Source: Candidatus Omnitrophota bacterium
GTDB lineage: Bacteria > Omnitrophota > Gorgyraeia > Tantalellales > Tantalellaceae
DNA length: 50,142 bases
Direction of reading: 5' to 3'
NCBI GenBank assembly: GCA_018813285.1
Contig: JAHJBY010000043.1
Coordinates: forward strand, 1-50,142
Shown in pieces: positions 8,769 to 18,286 of this stretch. The notes below the pieces were generated by a model that had not been told where the DNA came from, did no database searches, and was given only the letters and a program-made list of their open reading frames with translations. Numbering within the stretch: position 1 is the first letter of the stretch; each line of letters starts with the position of its first letter. Position numbers and translations under genes: made by a program.

Positions 8769-9917
8769 TTGGAGAAAAAGGAACCTAAAATGGGGCGAGA
8801 GCCCCGAATAGCAAAGGAAGGCAATATGGCTGCTAAAGGAAAGACCGTGCCCAAAAAGAAGGTTGAAATAAAAAAGGTGGTGACAGTTATCGTTGTTCTG
8901 GCGGTTATTGTTGCCGGCGTTCTGGGGATCAAGTTTCTTACCGGCGGAATAAAACCGACGCTTGAATTTCAGAAAGGCATGGGATATTGTTCATGGTCTA
9001 AAAACAGGTATGAGGGAAAAACCTCGGAGAGTTCGCTCAAGGCGATGGAAGCGACGGGGACCGATCATACCGCCATACTGGTAACCTGGTACCAGACAAA
9101 TTGCTGGTCGGGTGACATAAGACGGTTGGGGACCACGCCCTCGGACGAGTCCCTCATATACGCCATACGAAAAGCTCACGAACTTGGCATGAAAGTCATG
9201 CTTAAGCCGCACCTGGATCTGATCGATAAGTCGGATGGCAGTTGGCGGGGAGAAATAGGCTGCCTGAAAGAAACGTCGTGGGAGAGTTGGTTCAACAATT
9301 ACACGGATTTCATAATGCATTATGTGGACATCGCTAAAAAAGAAAAGGTGGAACTTTTCTGTATCGGCAATGAACTGTCTACCGCGGCGACGACAAAAGG
9401 TTACTTTTGGAAGGTGCTTGTCAGGAAAATAAGAAAGCGATATTCCGGCCTTCTAACCTACGCGGCACACTGGGACAGATACCAGGATATACGTTTTTGG
9501 GACGTATTGGATTATGTGGGGATCAACCCGTATTTTCCGCTTTCCGAAGAAATGAACCCTACTTATGAACAGCTAAAAGACGGGTGGACGAAATGGGTCA
9601 GGGAAATGGAAGAATTTCAGGCGAGAGTGCGGAAACCCATAATTTTTCCGGAGGCCGGCTGCAACTCATGTGACGGTGCCGTCATCCGTCCATGGGAACA
9701 CACCCCCAGGCGGGAAATAAATCTTGAACTACAGGCGAATTACTACAAGGTCCTGATGGAGATCTTCTTTGAAAAAGAATGGTATTACGGCCAGTATTGG
9801 TGGTACTGGGGGACTAATCCGGATATGGGAGGGCTTTCGAATCGTTCGTTCATTCCGCAGAATAAACCGGCGGAGAAAGTCGTAAAAGAATGGTACGCTA
9901 AACGGGTCTTGCGGTAA
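8769..9917 (+). CDS. GH113-like glycoside hydrolase with N-terminal membrane anchor
   Basis: N-terminal TM VVTVIVVLAVIVAGVLGIKFL; FCIGNELSTAA and FPEAGCNSC motifs; similar to the C-terminal half of 5516-7231. Start uncertain (8769, 8790 or 8826). Confidence 0.68.
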   Translation: MEKKEPKMGREPRIAKEGNMAAKGKTVPKKKVEIKKVVTVIVVLAVIVAGVLGIKFLTGGIKPTLEFQKGMGYCSWSKNRYEGKTSESSLKAMEATGTDHTAILVTWYQTNCWSGDIRRLGTTPSDESLIYAIRKAHELGMKVMLKPHLDLIDKSDGSWRGEIGCLKETSWESWFNNYTDFIMHYVDIAKKEKVELFCIGNELSTAATTKGYFWKVLVRKIRKRYSGLLTYAAHWDRYQDIRFWDVLDYVGINPYFPLSEEMNPTYEQLKDGWTKWVREMEEFQARVRKPIIFPEAGCNSCDGAVIRPWEHTPRREINLELQANYYKVLMEIFFEKEWYYGQYWWYWGTNPDMGGLSNRSFIPQNKPAEKVVKEWYAKRVLR

Positions 9918-9933
9918 ACCGGGAGGATTCAAC

Positions 9934-11193
9934 ATGAGAGGTTTTCTTGACAAGGAAGCCAGATTGTCAGAAAAAGAGAGACGGAATCTCAGCATTCTTG
10001 ACGCTATACGCAGGGACGAGGAGATATCCCGGGCCGATATCTCAAAATCCACCGATCTAAACATAGTTACGGTCTCTAACTACGTAAGTAAATATGTGAA
10101 AAGCAAACTTGTTTTTGAAACTGGATTAGATATTTCTTCCGGGGGCCGGAGACCGGAACTTTTGAAGCTCAATCCTGAATATTGTTACTCTATTGGCATA
10201 GATCTCGGCGCCCCGCATCTTACTTCCGAAACTTCTGTTGTTGCCGTTCTTTTAGACGTCACCGGAAAAGTGGTGGCCAGAGAGCGGGTAAAGAAAGAGA
10301 AAGAATCTTTTGAAAAATTATCCGCGCGGGTACTTGATATGGCTCACGTTCTTGTTGAAAATGCCGGCATTTCGTCTTCAAGTATCCAGGGTATCGGGGT
10401 CGGTATATGGGGTGTTATCGATCGCTATCGCGGCATGGTGAGATACGCTGTGGAGGATGAAAGCATAGTAAGTTATACCGGCCTGTTGGATCAATTGGAA
10501 AGTAGTTTCGGAGTGCCGACTATTATTGAACACGACGCGACACTGGCGGCGTTCGGCGAAAAGTGGTCCGGTGCCGGCGCGATCTCGAGTGCCGATAATC
10601 TTATTTTTATGTGTTCCGATTCAAGCTGCGGTCTTGTGATAAAGGGAGAACTTTACTATGGTGCTTCGAAAAGCGCCGGAGAATTAAATTTAAGCCCCCC
10701 GAGACCGGACGCTCAGGCCGAGCCGGACAGATGTTGGGCGAGTTATAACTATGCCTGCTGTATGCGTTCAAGAGGGCTGGATCTGGGTATTCCCGGCAGG
10801 GTCAGGGAGTATATAGAAAAAAATAGTGATAACGGCGGAGCAATACTTAAGGTTGCGCGGGGGGATACCGGGAACATTGAACTTAAGGCGGTTGTCGCGG
10901 CCGCCGTCTGCGGTGACGGTGCCGCGAGGAAGATCATAGAAGACGCGGGGGAATATTTGGGCACCAAGATAGCTTTTTTGGTGAACTTATTTAATCCGGA
11001 AGTTGTTGTTATAGGCAGAGGGATTGAAGTCGCGGGTGACATGTTTTTTTCAGCTGTAAGAAAATCCGTGCGTCGGTGGGCGTACGAGGAATCCGTTAAG
11101 GTGGCCAAGATATTGCCGGCCTCACTTGGAGAAGAGGCGGTGGCCGTGGGGGCAGCCGCGCTTGTTACGCAAGATTTCTTCGCGAAGATTTAA
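9934..11193 (+). CDS. ROK family transcriptional regulator/sugar kinase-like protein
   Basis: N-terminal HTH (ISRADISKSTDLNIVTVSNYVSKYVKSKLV), ROK domain IGIDLGAP, GIGVGIWGVID, VVVIGRG. Confidence 0.85.
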   Translation: MRGFLDKEARLSEKERRNLSILDAIRRDEEISRADISKSTDLNIVTVSNYVSKYVKSKLVFETGLDISSGGRRPELLKLNPEYCYSIGIDLGAPHLTSETSVVAVLLDVTGKVVARERVKKEKESFEKLSARVLDMAHVLVENAGISSSSIQGIGVGIWGVIDRYRGMVRYAVEDESIVSYTGLLDQLESSFGVPTIIEHDATLAAFGEKWSGAGAISSADNLIFMCSDSSCGLVIKGELYYGASKSAGELNLSPPRPDAQAEPDRCWASYNYACCMRSRGLDLGIPGRVREYIEKNSDNGGAILKVARGDTGNIELKAVVAAAVCGDGAARKIIEDAGEYLGTKIAFLVNLFNPEVVVIGRGIEVAGDMFFSAVRKSVRRWAYEESVKVAKILPASLGEEAVAVGAAALVTQDFFAKI

Positions 11194-11231
11194 CCAGTGG
11201 CATTGGTCGATCGAAATAGAGAGAAGCGTTC

Positions 11232-12464
11232 ATGAGTTTCAAAAGGATCGTCTCAATATTAGTTGTTGTCGGGTACGCTTTGACCTGTGCCGGGTGTGGC
11301 GGGGCGGCCAGGAAGGATGAACTGGTCATGTGGCTCGTCAGTTCGGAAGCCCAGGCGCGGACCATAATGGAACTTTCCGGTGAATTTACGGAGAAGACGG
11401 GAAAGAAAGTCCTGTGCCAGGCGATCTCGTGGAACAACGCCCACAGTAAATATCTCACGTCTATCGCGGGCGGTGTTACACCGGATATCGGTACGATGGG
11501 GCTGACCTGGGGGATAGAGTTCGGCGAACTGGGCGCTATGGTGGATCTTAACGCGGCGTTTCCGGAAGATATTTCAGAACTTTCGAAAAAGAATTTTCCA
11601 GGCATAGTGGAATCCACAAAGGTAGGCAATAAGGTGTATGGTGTCCCGCTGGACATGTCGGAACACATCATGTTTTACAGGACAGATATTATCCCCACGC
11701 CACCGGCGGACTGGGATGAGTTGATGACCCTTCTTAAAAAACTGAGGCGAGAGGGACGGGGCATGATCCTGGATTGGGGTTCTTTGCAATGGATAAAGTT
11801 TGCGCCTTTTTTGTGGCAGGCGGGGGGGGACTTTTTCAACAGTGATTATACGAGCGTCACGATCGATAAACCGGCGGCTGTTACCGCGCTTACTTATTTC
11901 GGACAATTGTACGCTAACGGGGTGTCCAGGACAACGGTTCCGTTGGAGCAGGGAATGCGGACCGGAGACTATCCGCTGGCTATATCGGGCAACTGGAAGA
12001 TCATCAGCTTGATGTTAGGAGCTCCTGAAATAAAAGGAAAATGGGCGATCGCGATGCTCCCACGCGGGCTCTCCGGCAAGCGGACAGCGTTCATCGGCGG
12101 AAGAGTAATGGGAGTATTTTCCGCGTCCACCATGAAAAACGAAGCGTGGGAGTTCATAAAGTTCCTTTCCCGTCCCGACATTCAGACAAAATTATATGAA
12201 GCCTCTCTTGAGACGGAAGATTCTTACTTACCTCCTAATATGGACACGTGGAGAACTCTGCCGATGGATGAGAAATTCAAAAAAATTCTTGAAAATCAGG
12301 CAAAGGATGCCAAAGGTCCGCCGCCTGTTCTTGGCTGGGATTCGGTGACGCGGTTCGTGAATCACGCGATACAGATGGTTGTGTTTAAAAGGGCCGATCC
12401 GGCAGTGGAGCTCAAAAAAGCGGCTTCCGAGATAAGAATAGAACTAAGCAAAAAGCGAAGATAG
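11232..12464 (+). CDS. Sugar ABC transporter substrate-binding lipoprotein
   Basis: Lipobox TCAGCGG; family-1 solute-binding pattern (IAGGVTPDIGTMGLTW, FIGGRVMGVFSASTMKNEAWEFIKFLSRPDIQ). Confidence 0.88.
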   Translation: MSFKRIVSILVVVGYALTCAGCGGAARKDELVMWLVSSEAQARTIMELSGEFTEKTGKKVLCQAISWNNAHSKYLTSIAGGVTPDIGTMGLTWGIEFGELGAMVDLNAAFPEDISELSKKNFPGIVESTKVGNKVYGVPLDMSEHIMFYRTDIIPTPPADWDELMTLLKKLRREGRGMILDWGSLQWIKFAPFLWQAGGDFFNSDYTSVTIDKPAAVTALTYFGQLYANGVSRTTVPLEQGMRTGDYPLAISGNWKIISLMLGAPEIKGKWAIAMLPRGLSGKRTAFIGGRVMGVFSASTMKNEAWEFIKFLSRPDIQTKLYEASLETEDSYLPPNMDTWRTLPMDEKFKKILENQAKDAKGPPPVLGWDSVTRFVNHAIQMVVFKRADPAVELKKAASEIRIELSKKRR

Positions 12465-12476
12465 ACAGGAGTAAAA

Positions 12477-13400
12477 ATGGCGAACGAAACAGTTTTCAAA
12501 CGATATAAAGGAAACCCGATAATCACGGCGGCGGCTGTTCCGCGCGCGAACAGCATACACAATAGCGCTATAGTGACGTTCGAGGATGGGTACGCCGGGA
12601 TCTTTCGCGTAGATGAGATCGATTTCAATTTCACTATGCATGTGGGAATGAGTAAAGACGGCATCAACTGGAAGATCGACCCTGAGGCGCTAAAAATGGA
12701 GTGTGATGATCCCGAAATCCCGATCGATGAGCGCGCCTATGACCCTCGATTGACAAAGATAGATGATACATACTATTTCACGTGGTGTATCGATTCCAGG
12801 CAGGGACCGTGTATCGGGTTTGCGACCACGAAAGATTTCAAGTCTTTCAAACAGATGGAGAATATCACCATTCCGTCCAACAGGAACTGTGTCATATTCC
12901 CGCGCAGGATCAACGGTAAATACGCTATTTTTTCACGCCCGAGTGATATGGGGCACACACCTTTTGGGCCTATGTTCTATTCGACGAGTCCGGATCTGGT
13001 TCACTGGGGATGTCACCGTTTTGTGTTTGGAACTGTTAGAAGCAGTTGGCAGTCTACGAAGATAGGCCCCGGGCCGGCGCCGATAGAGACAGATGATGGA
13101 TGGCTCCTGATCTATCACGGCGTATGGACGAGCTGTAACGGGTATCTTTATTATACCGGCGGCGCTTTGTTGGATAAGGAAAAACCATGGAAAGTCCTCT
13201 ACAGGACCAGAGATTATCTTCTTGCGCCCACCGAACTCTACGAAAGGGTAGGAGATGTACCGAACGTTGTATTTCCGAGTTCTGCCATAGTCAAAGATGG
13301 GGTCCTGCGGCTTTATTATGGATGCGCGGATACCTGTGTTTCGATAGCGGACGCGAAGCTTGATGAACTTATCAGATTTATCAAGACCCATAGTTTGTGA
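12477..13400 (+). CDS. Glycoside hydrolase family 130, probable beta-mannoside phosphorylase
   Basis: YKGNPIITAAAVPRANSIHNSAIV, DERAYDPRLTKIDDTYYFTWC, NCVIFPRRINGKYAIFSRPSD, GPGPAPIETDDGWLLIYHGV are GH130-type motifs. Confidence 0.85.
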   Translation: MANETVFKRYKGNPIITAAAVPRANSIHNSAIVTFEDGYAGIFRVDEIDFNFTMHVGMSKDGINWKIDPEALKMECDDPEIPIDERAYDPRLTKIDDTYYFTWCIDSRQGPCIGFATTKDFKSFKQMENITIPSNRNCVIFPRRINGKYAIFSRPSDMGHTPFGPMFYSTSPDLVHWGCHRFVFGTVRSSWQSTKIGPGPAPIETDDGWLLIYHGVWTSCNGYLYYTGGALLDKEKPWKVLYRTRDYLLAPTELYERVGDVPNVVFPSSAIVKDGVLRLYYGCADTCVSIADAKLDELIRFIKTHSL

Positions 13401-13420
13401 TCATAAATGTCAGGGGTATA

Positions 13421-13450
13421 AAAAAGCGGAGGATCTTTCCTCCGCTTTTT
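13421..13450. terminator. Bidirectional intrinsic terminator
   Basis: AAAAAGCGGAGGA-TCTT-TCCTCCGCTTTTT between convergent genes. Confidence 0.9.
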
Positions 13451-13466
13451 TATATCCGAGTACGTT

Positions 13467-14384
13467 TTAGAACTGAGCAGATATTTTCATAACTACTTCC
13501 TGACTGGCATCGGTATTTCTTCCCCAAAAGGTGAGGCCGTATTGAGCTTCAAATGTCAAAGACTTACCGCCCCTGGTAACCGAATAGATAATGGCTTCGG
13601 AAGCATCTTTAGGAGTCCCTTTAGTGAATTTATTCACTATCATGTCATAAATCTCCAAAAGCTCGATCGCCGGTCCGATTCGCCATATGGCGTAATCTTT
13701 TTCCGTTGAAAGGTCTCCCGTACCGTTTATACCCCATACCGCGTCGATCTCACTCTTTATGAGTAGCCAATTAGAGGGCCAGAAACCGGCTTCAACAAAA
13801 CCCGGCACTTCATCACAGACCCGCCTGTTCTTAAGCCTATAACCAAGTTCTCCTGAGACATAAAAAGGTATTTTAGTGTCAAACTTTTTACTCGCGATTA
13901 TACGCATATCCAGCGCGTCGTTGCCGGCATACAGCTCCGGAACTTTATTTTTTCCATATCCGGTGTAAAATATACCTTTGATTTGTCCGCTAAGAACGAC
14001 AGGATTCTCAAGTGCCCTCATGCGGGCGCCGACTTCCCAGCTTGTAACAGCACTGCTTGTTTTTGAATATGGTCCCCAGGAAGAAGGGCGTACGTACTCT
14101 TTGTAAGTTGAGGTCTTACCTTCAAGAGCGCCTATCAGCGTGAACCAGTCGGTGACACCGTACTCCACTTTAGGAATGAACGACCATCCCCATCCGCGGG
14201 CATCCTTTCCGGGACCGCCCATTTTACCGGGGTCTCTGTCAGAGCCAAAAGCCCATTTTTCCCAGTGATATTTCGTGTACCATTCCGCCCAAACACTATT
14301 TTTAGGCAAAGTCCATGCCCCTCCAAAGGCGAGCTGTGGTGCGATGAAACAGGCGAGTGTCAGTAGAATAATGACCTTTTTCAT
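13467..14384 (-). CDS. Outer-membrane beta-barrel-like protein of unknown function
   Basis: Signal peptide MKKVIILLTLACFIAPQLAFG, alternating amphipathic strands, C-terminal Phe (VVMKISAQF). Confidence 0.55.
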   Translation of the reverse strand: MKKVIILLTLACFIAPQLAFGGAWTLPKNSVWAEWYTKYHWEKWAFGSDRDPGKMGGPGKDARGWGWSFIPKVEYGVTDWFTLIGALEGKTSTYKEYVRPSSWGPYSKTSSAVTSWEVGARMRALENPVVLSGQIKGIFYTGYGKNKVPELYAGNDALDMRIIASKKFDTKIPFYVSGELGYRLKNRRVCDEVPGFVEAGFWPSNWLLIKSEIDAVWGINGTGDLSTEKDYAIWRIGPAIELLEIYDMIVNKFTKGTPKDASEAIIYSVTRGGKSLTFEAQYGLTFWGRNTDASQEVVMKISAQF

Positions 14385-14669
14385 AAGTCTCCTTTTGTTG
14401 TAGCAACAGCCTCATGCAAAACGCGTAAGGCTTTGTCGCTTCGCTGCTATGAATAACGTCAAACGTCATTTTGCGGGAGTCTTCGTAGCAACCTTATTTT
14501 GTTGAATTATACCCCCCACAGAGTAACAAGTCAAGGCAGTTTTAGCTCGAAATTCGAAGTTTGGGGCGATCAAAATGGGCGATCAAAATAGCGTTGACTT
14601 CGCTACGTTCTGACTATATCATATATGGACTGTTGGGGGCGAAGAGCACAAGAGCACGAGTTGATCCTT

Positions 14670-16298
14670 ATGGCGAGACACATTACTATACTTTTGCTGA
14701 TAAGCTTGTTTTTATTCCTTTTCGGTTTGGGTAATATGGCGCTTACCGATCCCGATGAGACCTTTTATGCCCAAACGGCTAAAGAGATGGCCTCGTCCGG
14801 TGAGTGGGTGACACCGGTCATATTCGGTCAACCGCAGTTCGAAAAACCCATATTGTACTACTGGCTCATCGAGATCAGCTACAAATTTTTTGGAATAAAC
14901 GAATTTTCGGCTCGATTACCATCAGCCTTGTTCGGCATAGCCGGCATATTGGGCATATACTTTATTGCCCGGTTAATTTTCTCTCCGCTTTGCGGATTGT
15001 TATCGGGTTTCGCGATGGCTTCGTGTGTTCAGTATATCATCCTTTCCAGAGGATGTGTAACTGATATGGTGTTGACGGTTCTAATACTTTTTAGCTTTTT
15101 GTTCTTTCTGTACGGATTTTCCGGCAGATGGAAGGGGTGGTATTTGGTCTCGGCGGCCATGTGCGCTCTGGCCGTCTTAACAAAGGGACCGATAGGCCTT
15201 TTTGTCCCGGGCGTAGTTATTATGGGGTATCTTGCAAGCGGGGGAAGGTGGAAGCAGCTAAAAAAAATCCCTGTTTTCTGGAGTATCGCGATATTTCTGA
15301 TAGTGTGCATGCCATGGTACATTTTGATAACAAAGATCCATGGCAGCGGCTTTATCAATGAGTTTTTCGGTTTTAGAAATATGACGCGTTTTTTGGAGGC
15401 AGAACATCGCATCGGCAGCAGTCCTTTTTTTTACATCCCTGTTATTATTGGGGGAATTTTTCCTTGGACCTCGTTCCTGTTTTTTGGAGCATGGGCTGTT
15501 TGCAGGAAAGATCGTTTTGTTTCAGGTGTTACAGGGCATAAATTGTTCCTCTCTTTGTGGTTTTTAGTTGTATTTGTCTTTTTTTCGGTGTCCAAAACAA
15601 AGCTTGTAACATATGTCCTTCCGCTTTTCCCGGTTATAGCTATCGTTATCGCCAGATTTTGGGAGATGGCGATAACGCCTGGCAGCGGCCATAAGATGGC
15701 AAGATCCATGAACGCCGCGTACCTGATGTTTATTATACTGACATTTGCAGGATTGATCGGCAGCTATTTATTCGCGAGATATGAATATGTCGGTGCCGCA
15801 AAGTATGTCCTGTTGTGCGGCGGGATCTTTTACACGGGTATTCTTTTATCGATCTTTTTTTTCATCCGGGGAAAAAAATTATCATCATTTTTTGCGATCG
15901 TGTTATCGGTCATGCTTGTTATTGTTCCCCTGGTAAAAAGCGTACTGCCGTTTATCGAGGCGCGTGAGTCGAGTAAATATCTTGCTTTAAAGGTTAAAGA
16001 GATGGCCGGAGAAGATGAACCCGTCGGCGGTGAGTCGGACCATCGCGGGGGTGTAGCTTTTTATACGGACAGGACAGACATTGAAGACATTCATTCGTAT
16101 GAAGATCTTATCACTTTTATTTCTATGAAAAAACGGGTTTGGGGCATCATAAAGGTCAAACATTGCAAGGAGCTCGAAAAACAACGCAAAGACCTCTATA
16201 TCGAGACGGTCCTGGGCTCCGGGAAATATGTGATTATCACAAACAAACCGTATCGATCCGGGCGTGGAAACGATGAACAGCCAGAAGGCGGAAAATAA
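14670..16298 (+). CDS. ArnT/GT39-like membrane glycosyltransferase
   Basis: DPDETFYAQTAKEMASSGEWVTPVIFGQPQFEKPILYYWL is diagnostic of the ArnT/PMT-like family; multi-TM. Start at MARHIT preferred over the listed 14625. Confidence 0.85.
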   Translation: MARHITILLLISLFLFLFGLGNMALTDPDETFYAQTAKEMASSGEWVTPVIFGQPQFEKPILYYWLIEISYKFFGINEFSARLPSALFGIAGILGIYFIARLIFSPLCGLLSGFAMASCVQYIILSRGCVTDMVLTVLILFSFLFFLYGFSGRWKGWYLVSAAMCALAVLTKGPIGLFVPGVVIMGYLASGGRWKQLKKIPVFWSIAIFLIVCMPWYILITKIHGSGFINEFFGFRNMTRFLEAEHRIGSSPFFYIPVIIGGIFPWTSFLFFGAWAVCRKDRFVSGVTGHKLFLSLWFLVVFVFFSVSKTKLVTYVLPLFPVIAIVIARFWEMAITPGSGHKMARSMNAAYLMFIILTFAGLIGSYLFARYEYVGAAKYVLLCGGIFYTGILLSIFFFIRGKKLSSFFAIVLSVMLVIVPLVKSVLPFIEARESSKYLALKVKEMAGEDEPVGGESDHRGGVAFYTDRTDIEDIHSYEDLITFISMKKRVWGIIKVKHCKELEKQRKDLYIETVLGSGKYVIITNKPYRSGRGNDEQPEGGK

Positions 16299-16301
16299 AC
16301 G

Positions 16302-17024
16302 ATGGAGACCGACAAACGTCTAAGTATATCATTCGTTATGCCGATGTATAACGAGAAAGACAATATTGCCGGTACGATAGATAAGATCAGATCCGTAGCC
16401 GGCGAACTGACACATGACTATGAGATAATAGTGGTCGACGATGGGTCAACTGATGGCTGCGGAGAGGTGGTAGATCAAATCGCTGATGCCGATAATGCCA
16501 TAAGATCTTTCCGCCTGGAGCAAAACACGAAGTTCGGAGGGGCATTCGCGGAAGGTTTCCGCCGGGCGTCCCGAGACGTAATAATGTACATGGATTCGGA
16601 TATGCCCGTAAGCCTTGATCATATTAAGAGGTCATTTCCGCTTATACACGAAGCGGATATTGTTACCGGATACAGCGAGGTAAAAAAAGGTGACACATTC
16701 AGGAGAAAGGTTATTTCCGGAGTTTATAATCTAATGGTACGGGCATTATTCGGGCTTCACATCCGGGATATTAATTCCGGCTATAAGATCGTGAGACGGG
16801 CGCTGGTCGAAGACCTGGATTTTATATCTCGTAGCCCGTTCATTGATGTGGAACTTTTTTTGCACGCCAAAAAGAAGAACGCGCGGGTACAACAATTCCC
16901 GCTCATTTTCCATTCTCGTACCGCAGGCAAATCATACATTGCGCGGTTGCCGGTTATTTTTGCGACTTTTCGAGATATGATAAAGGTGAAACTGAATGAG
17001 ACGTTTAATCGTAAATGCCGATGA
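16302..17024 (+). CDS. Family 2 glycosyltransferase (dolichol-phosphate mannosyltransferase-like)
   Basis: SFVMPMYNEKDNIAGTID, EIIVVDDGSTDG, DVIMYMDSDMPVSLD. Confidence 0.88.
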   Translation: METDKRLSISFVMPMYNEKDNIAGTIDKIRSVAGELTHDYEIIVVDDGSTDGCGEVVDQIADADNAIRSFRLEQNTKFGGAFAEGFRRASRDVIMYMDSDMPVSLDHIKRSFPLIHEADIVTGYSEVKKGDTFRRKVISGVYNLMVRALFGLHIRDINSGYKIVRRALVEDLDFISRSPFIDVELFLHAKKKNARVQQFPLIFHSRTAGKSYIARLPVIFATFRDMIKVKLNETFNRKCR

Positions 17025-17823
17025 TTGCGGGTGTTCCGCCTCCGTCAACAAGGCCGTCGAAGAGTGTTATCTCGCGGGAAGGATCACCGGGGTGAGCATT
17101 ATGCCTGCCGGCGAATTTTTCCAAGAAGCTGTATCCATGTTGAAGGATCTGAAAAAGGCCGATGTTGGTGTGCATCTGGCATTGACCGGTGGGCTTCATC
17201 CATCCAGTTCTGAGACGGGCCGCCTGTCGGCGCTTCTCGGGCCGACAGGGGTTTTTGTTTCAGGTTACCCGGAGCTGGCGATGAGACATCTGTCCGGCCG
17301 GATTCGTTTGGAGCATATCTATCCTGAGCTCAGGGCACAGATCAAAAAAACCGTTGATTCAGGGCTATCGGTGACCCATCTGGACGGCCACGAACACATT
17401 CATATGTTTCCCGGTATTTTAAAAGTGCTTCTGAGATTGGCCTGTGAATTCGGTATTCCGTACATACGCGTTCCGATTGAGAACCCTGTTGTTATCACCA
17501 GATCTTTTTCGGTGGGCGATCTAATAAGATACACCTTGCTCAGAACGATCGCCGGTATAAACAGGAAACATATGAAGGGAACCGGAATCAAATACAATGA
17601 CGCGTTTTTTGGACATTTCCATTCCGGGCGCATGACTGATGATATCTTTCGTTTTATTCTTGATCACATACCGCCGGGGATAACGGAGATCGCTACCCAT
17701 CCGGATATATCACCTTCTAAGAGACCAGGCGAATTCGACATGTTGATGAACGGGGTTTGGAAGGTCCGGGCGGAAGCAATGGGGATAAAACTCGTGTCGC
17801 ACAGAGAGGCGCTCGTTTCGTGA
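16996..17823 (+). CDS. YdjC/ChbG/HpnK-like carbohydrate deacetylase
   Basis: LIVNADDCGCSASVNKAVEECYLAGRITGVSIM, DVGVHLALTGG, THLDGHEHIHMFPGI; overlaps the preceding gene by 29 nt. Confidence 0.85.
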   Translation: MRRLIVNADDCGCSASVNKAVEECYLAGRITGVSIMPAGEFFQEAVSMLKDLKKADVGVHLALTGGLHPSSSETGRLSALLGPTGVFVSGYPELAMRHLSGRIRLEHIYPELRAQIKKTVDSGLSVTHLDGHEHIHMFPGILKVLLRLACEFGIPYIRVPIENPVVITRSFSVGDLIRYTLLRTIAGINRKHMKGTGIKYNDAFFGHFHSGRMTDDIFRFILDHIPPGITEIATHPDISPSKRPGEFDMLMNGVWKVRAEAMGIKLVSHREALVS

Positions 17824-18044
17824 ATAGTGAAGGCAAGAGGCGAGAAGTGAAAAGTGAAGAGTGATGGGTGTCGCGATACGCTAAACGGAGGCGAGAGGCA
17901 AGGGTCAAGGGGCTCGTAGGGGCGGGGTTCCCCCGCCCTGAAACGTCTTTGGCATTCGGTCGGGATAATAAATGTTCAAATCCTTTTATTGTTATTGGGC
18001 AAAATTTGTGATAGATTAATTTTATTGCAAAGGAAGTTGGGAGC

Positions 18045-18131
18045 TGGTGCGGGCGAAGGGACTTGAACCCCCAAGGAGTTGCCTCCATATGGACCTGAAC
18101 CATACGCGTCTGCCAATTTCGCCACGCCCGC
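18045..18131 (-). tRNA. tRNA-Leu (anticodon CAG), CCA encoded
   Basis: Reverse complement GCGGGCGTGGCGAAATTGGCAGACGCG-TATGG-TTCAGGT-CCATA-...-GGGGGTTCAAGTCCCTTCGCCCGCACCA; long variable arm. Confidence 0.93.
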
Positions 18132-18167
18132 AATAGGATTTTATGGATCGGTTGACAAGCAGAAGGA

Positions 18168-18196
18168 ATTATACTATAAAACATGTACAGAGTCAA
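18168..18196 (-). promoter_or_regulatory. Sigma70-type promoter of tRNA-Leu
   Basis: On the minus strand TTGACT-N17-TATAAT, immediately upstream of the tRNA. Confidence 0.75.
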
Positions 18197-18286
18197 TTCT
18201 GGCATGTTACCATGGCCACCTACGGGGTGGGTATGGGTTAACATGGTGCGATTTACGAAAGATTATGGTACAATAAAGGTAGAATC

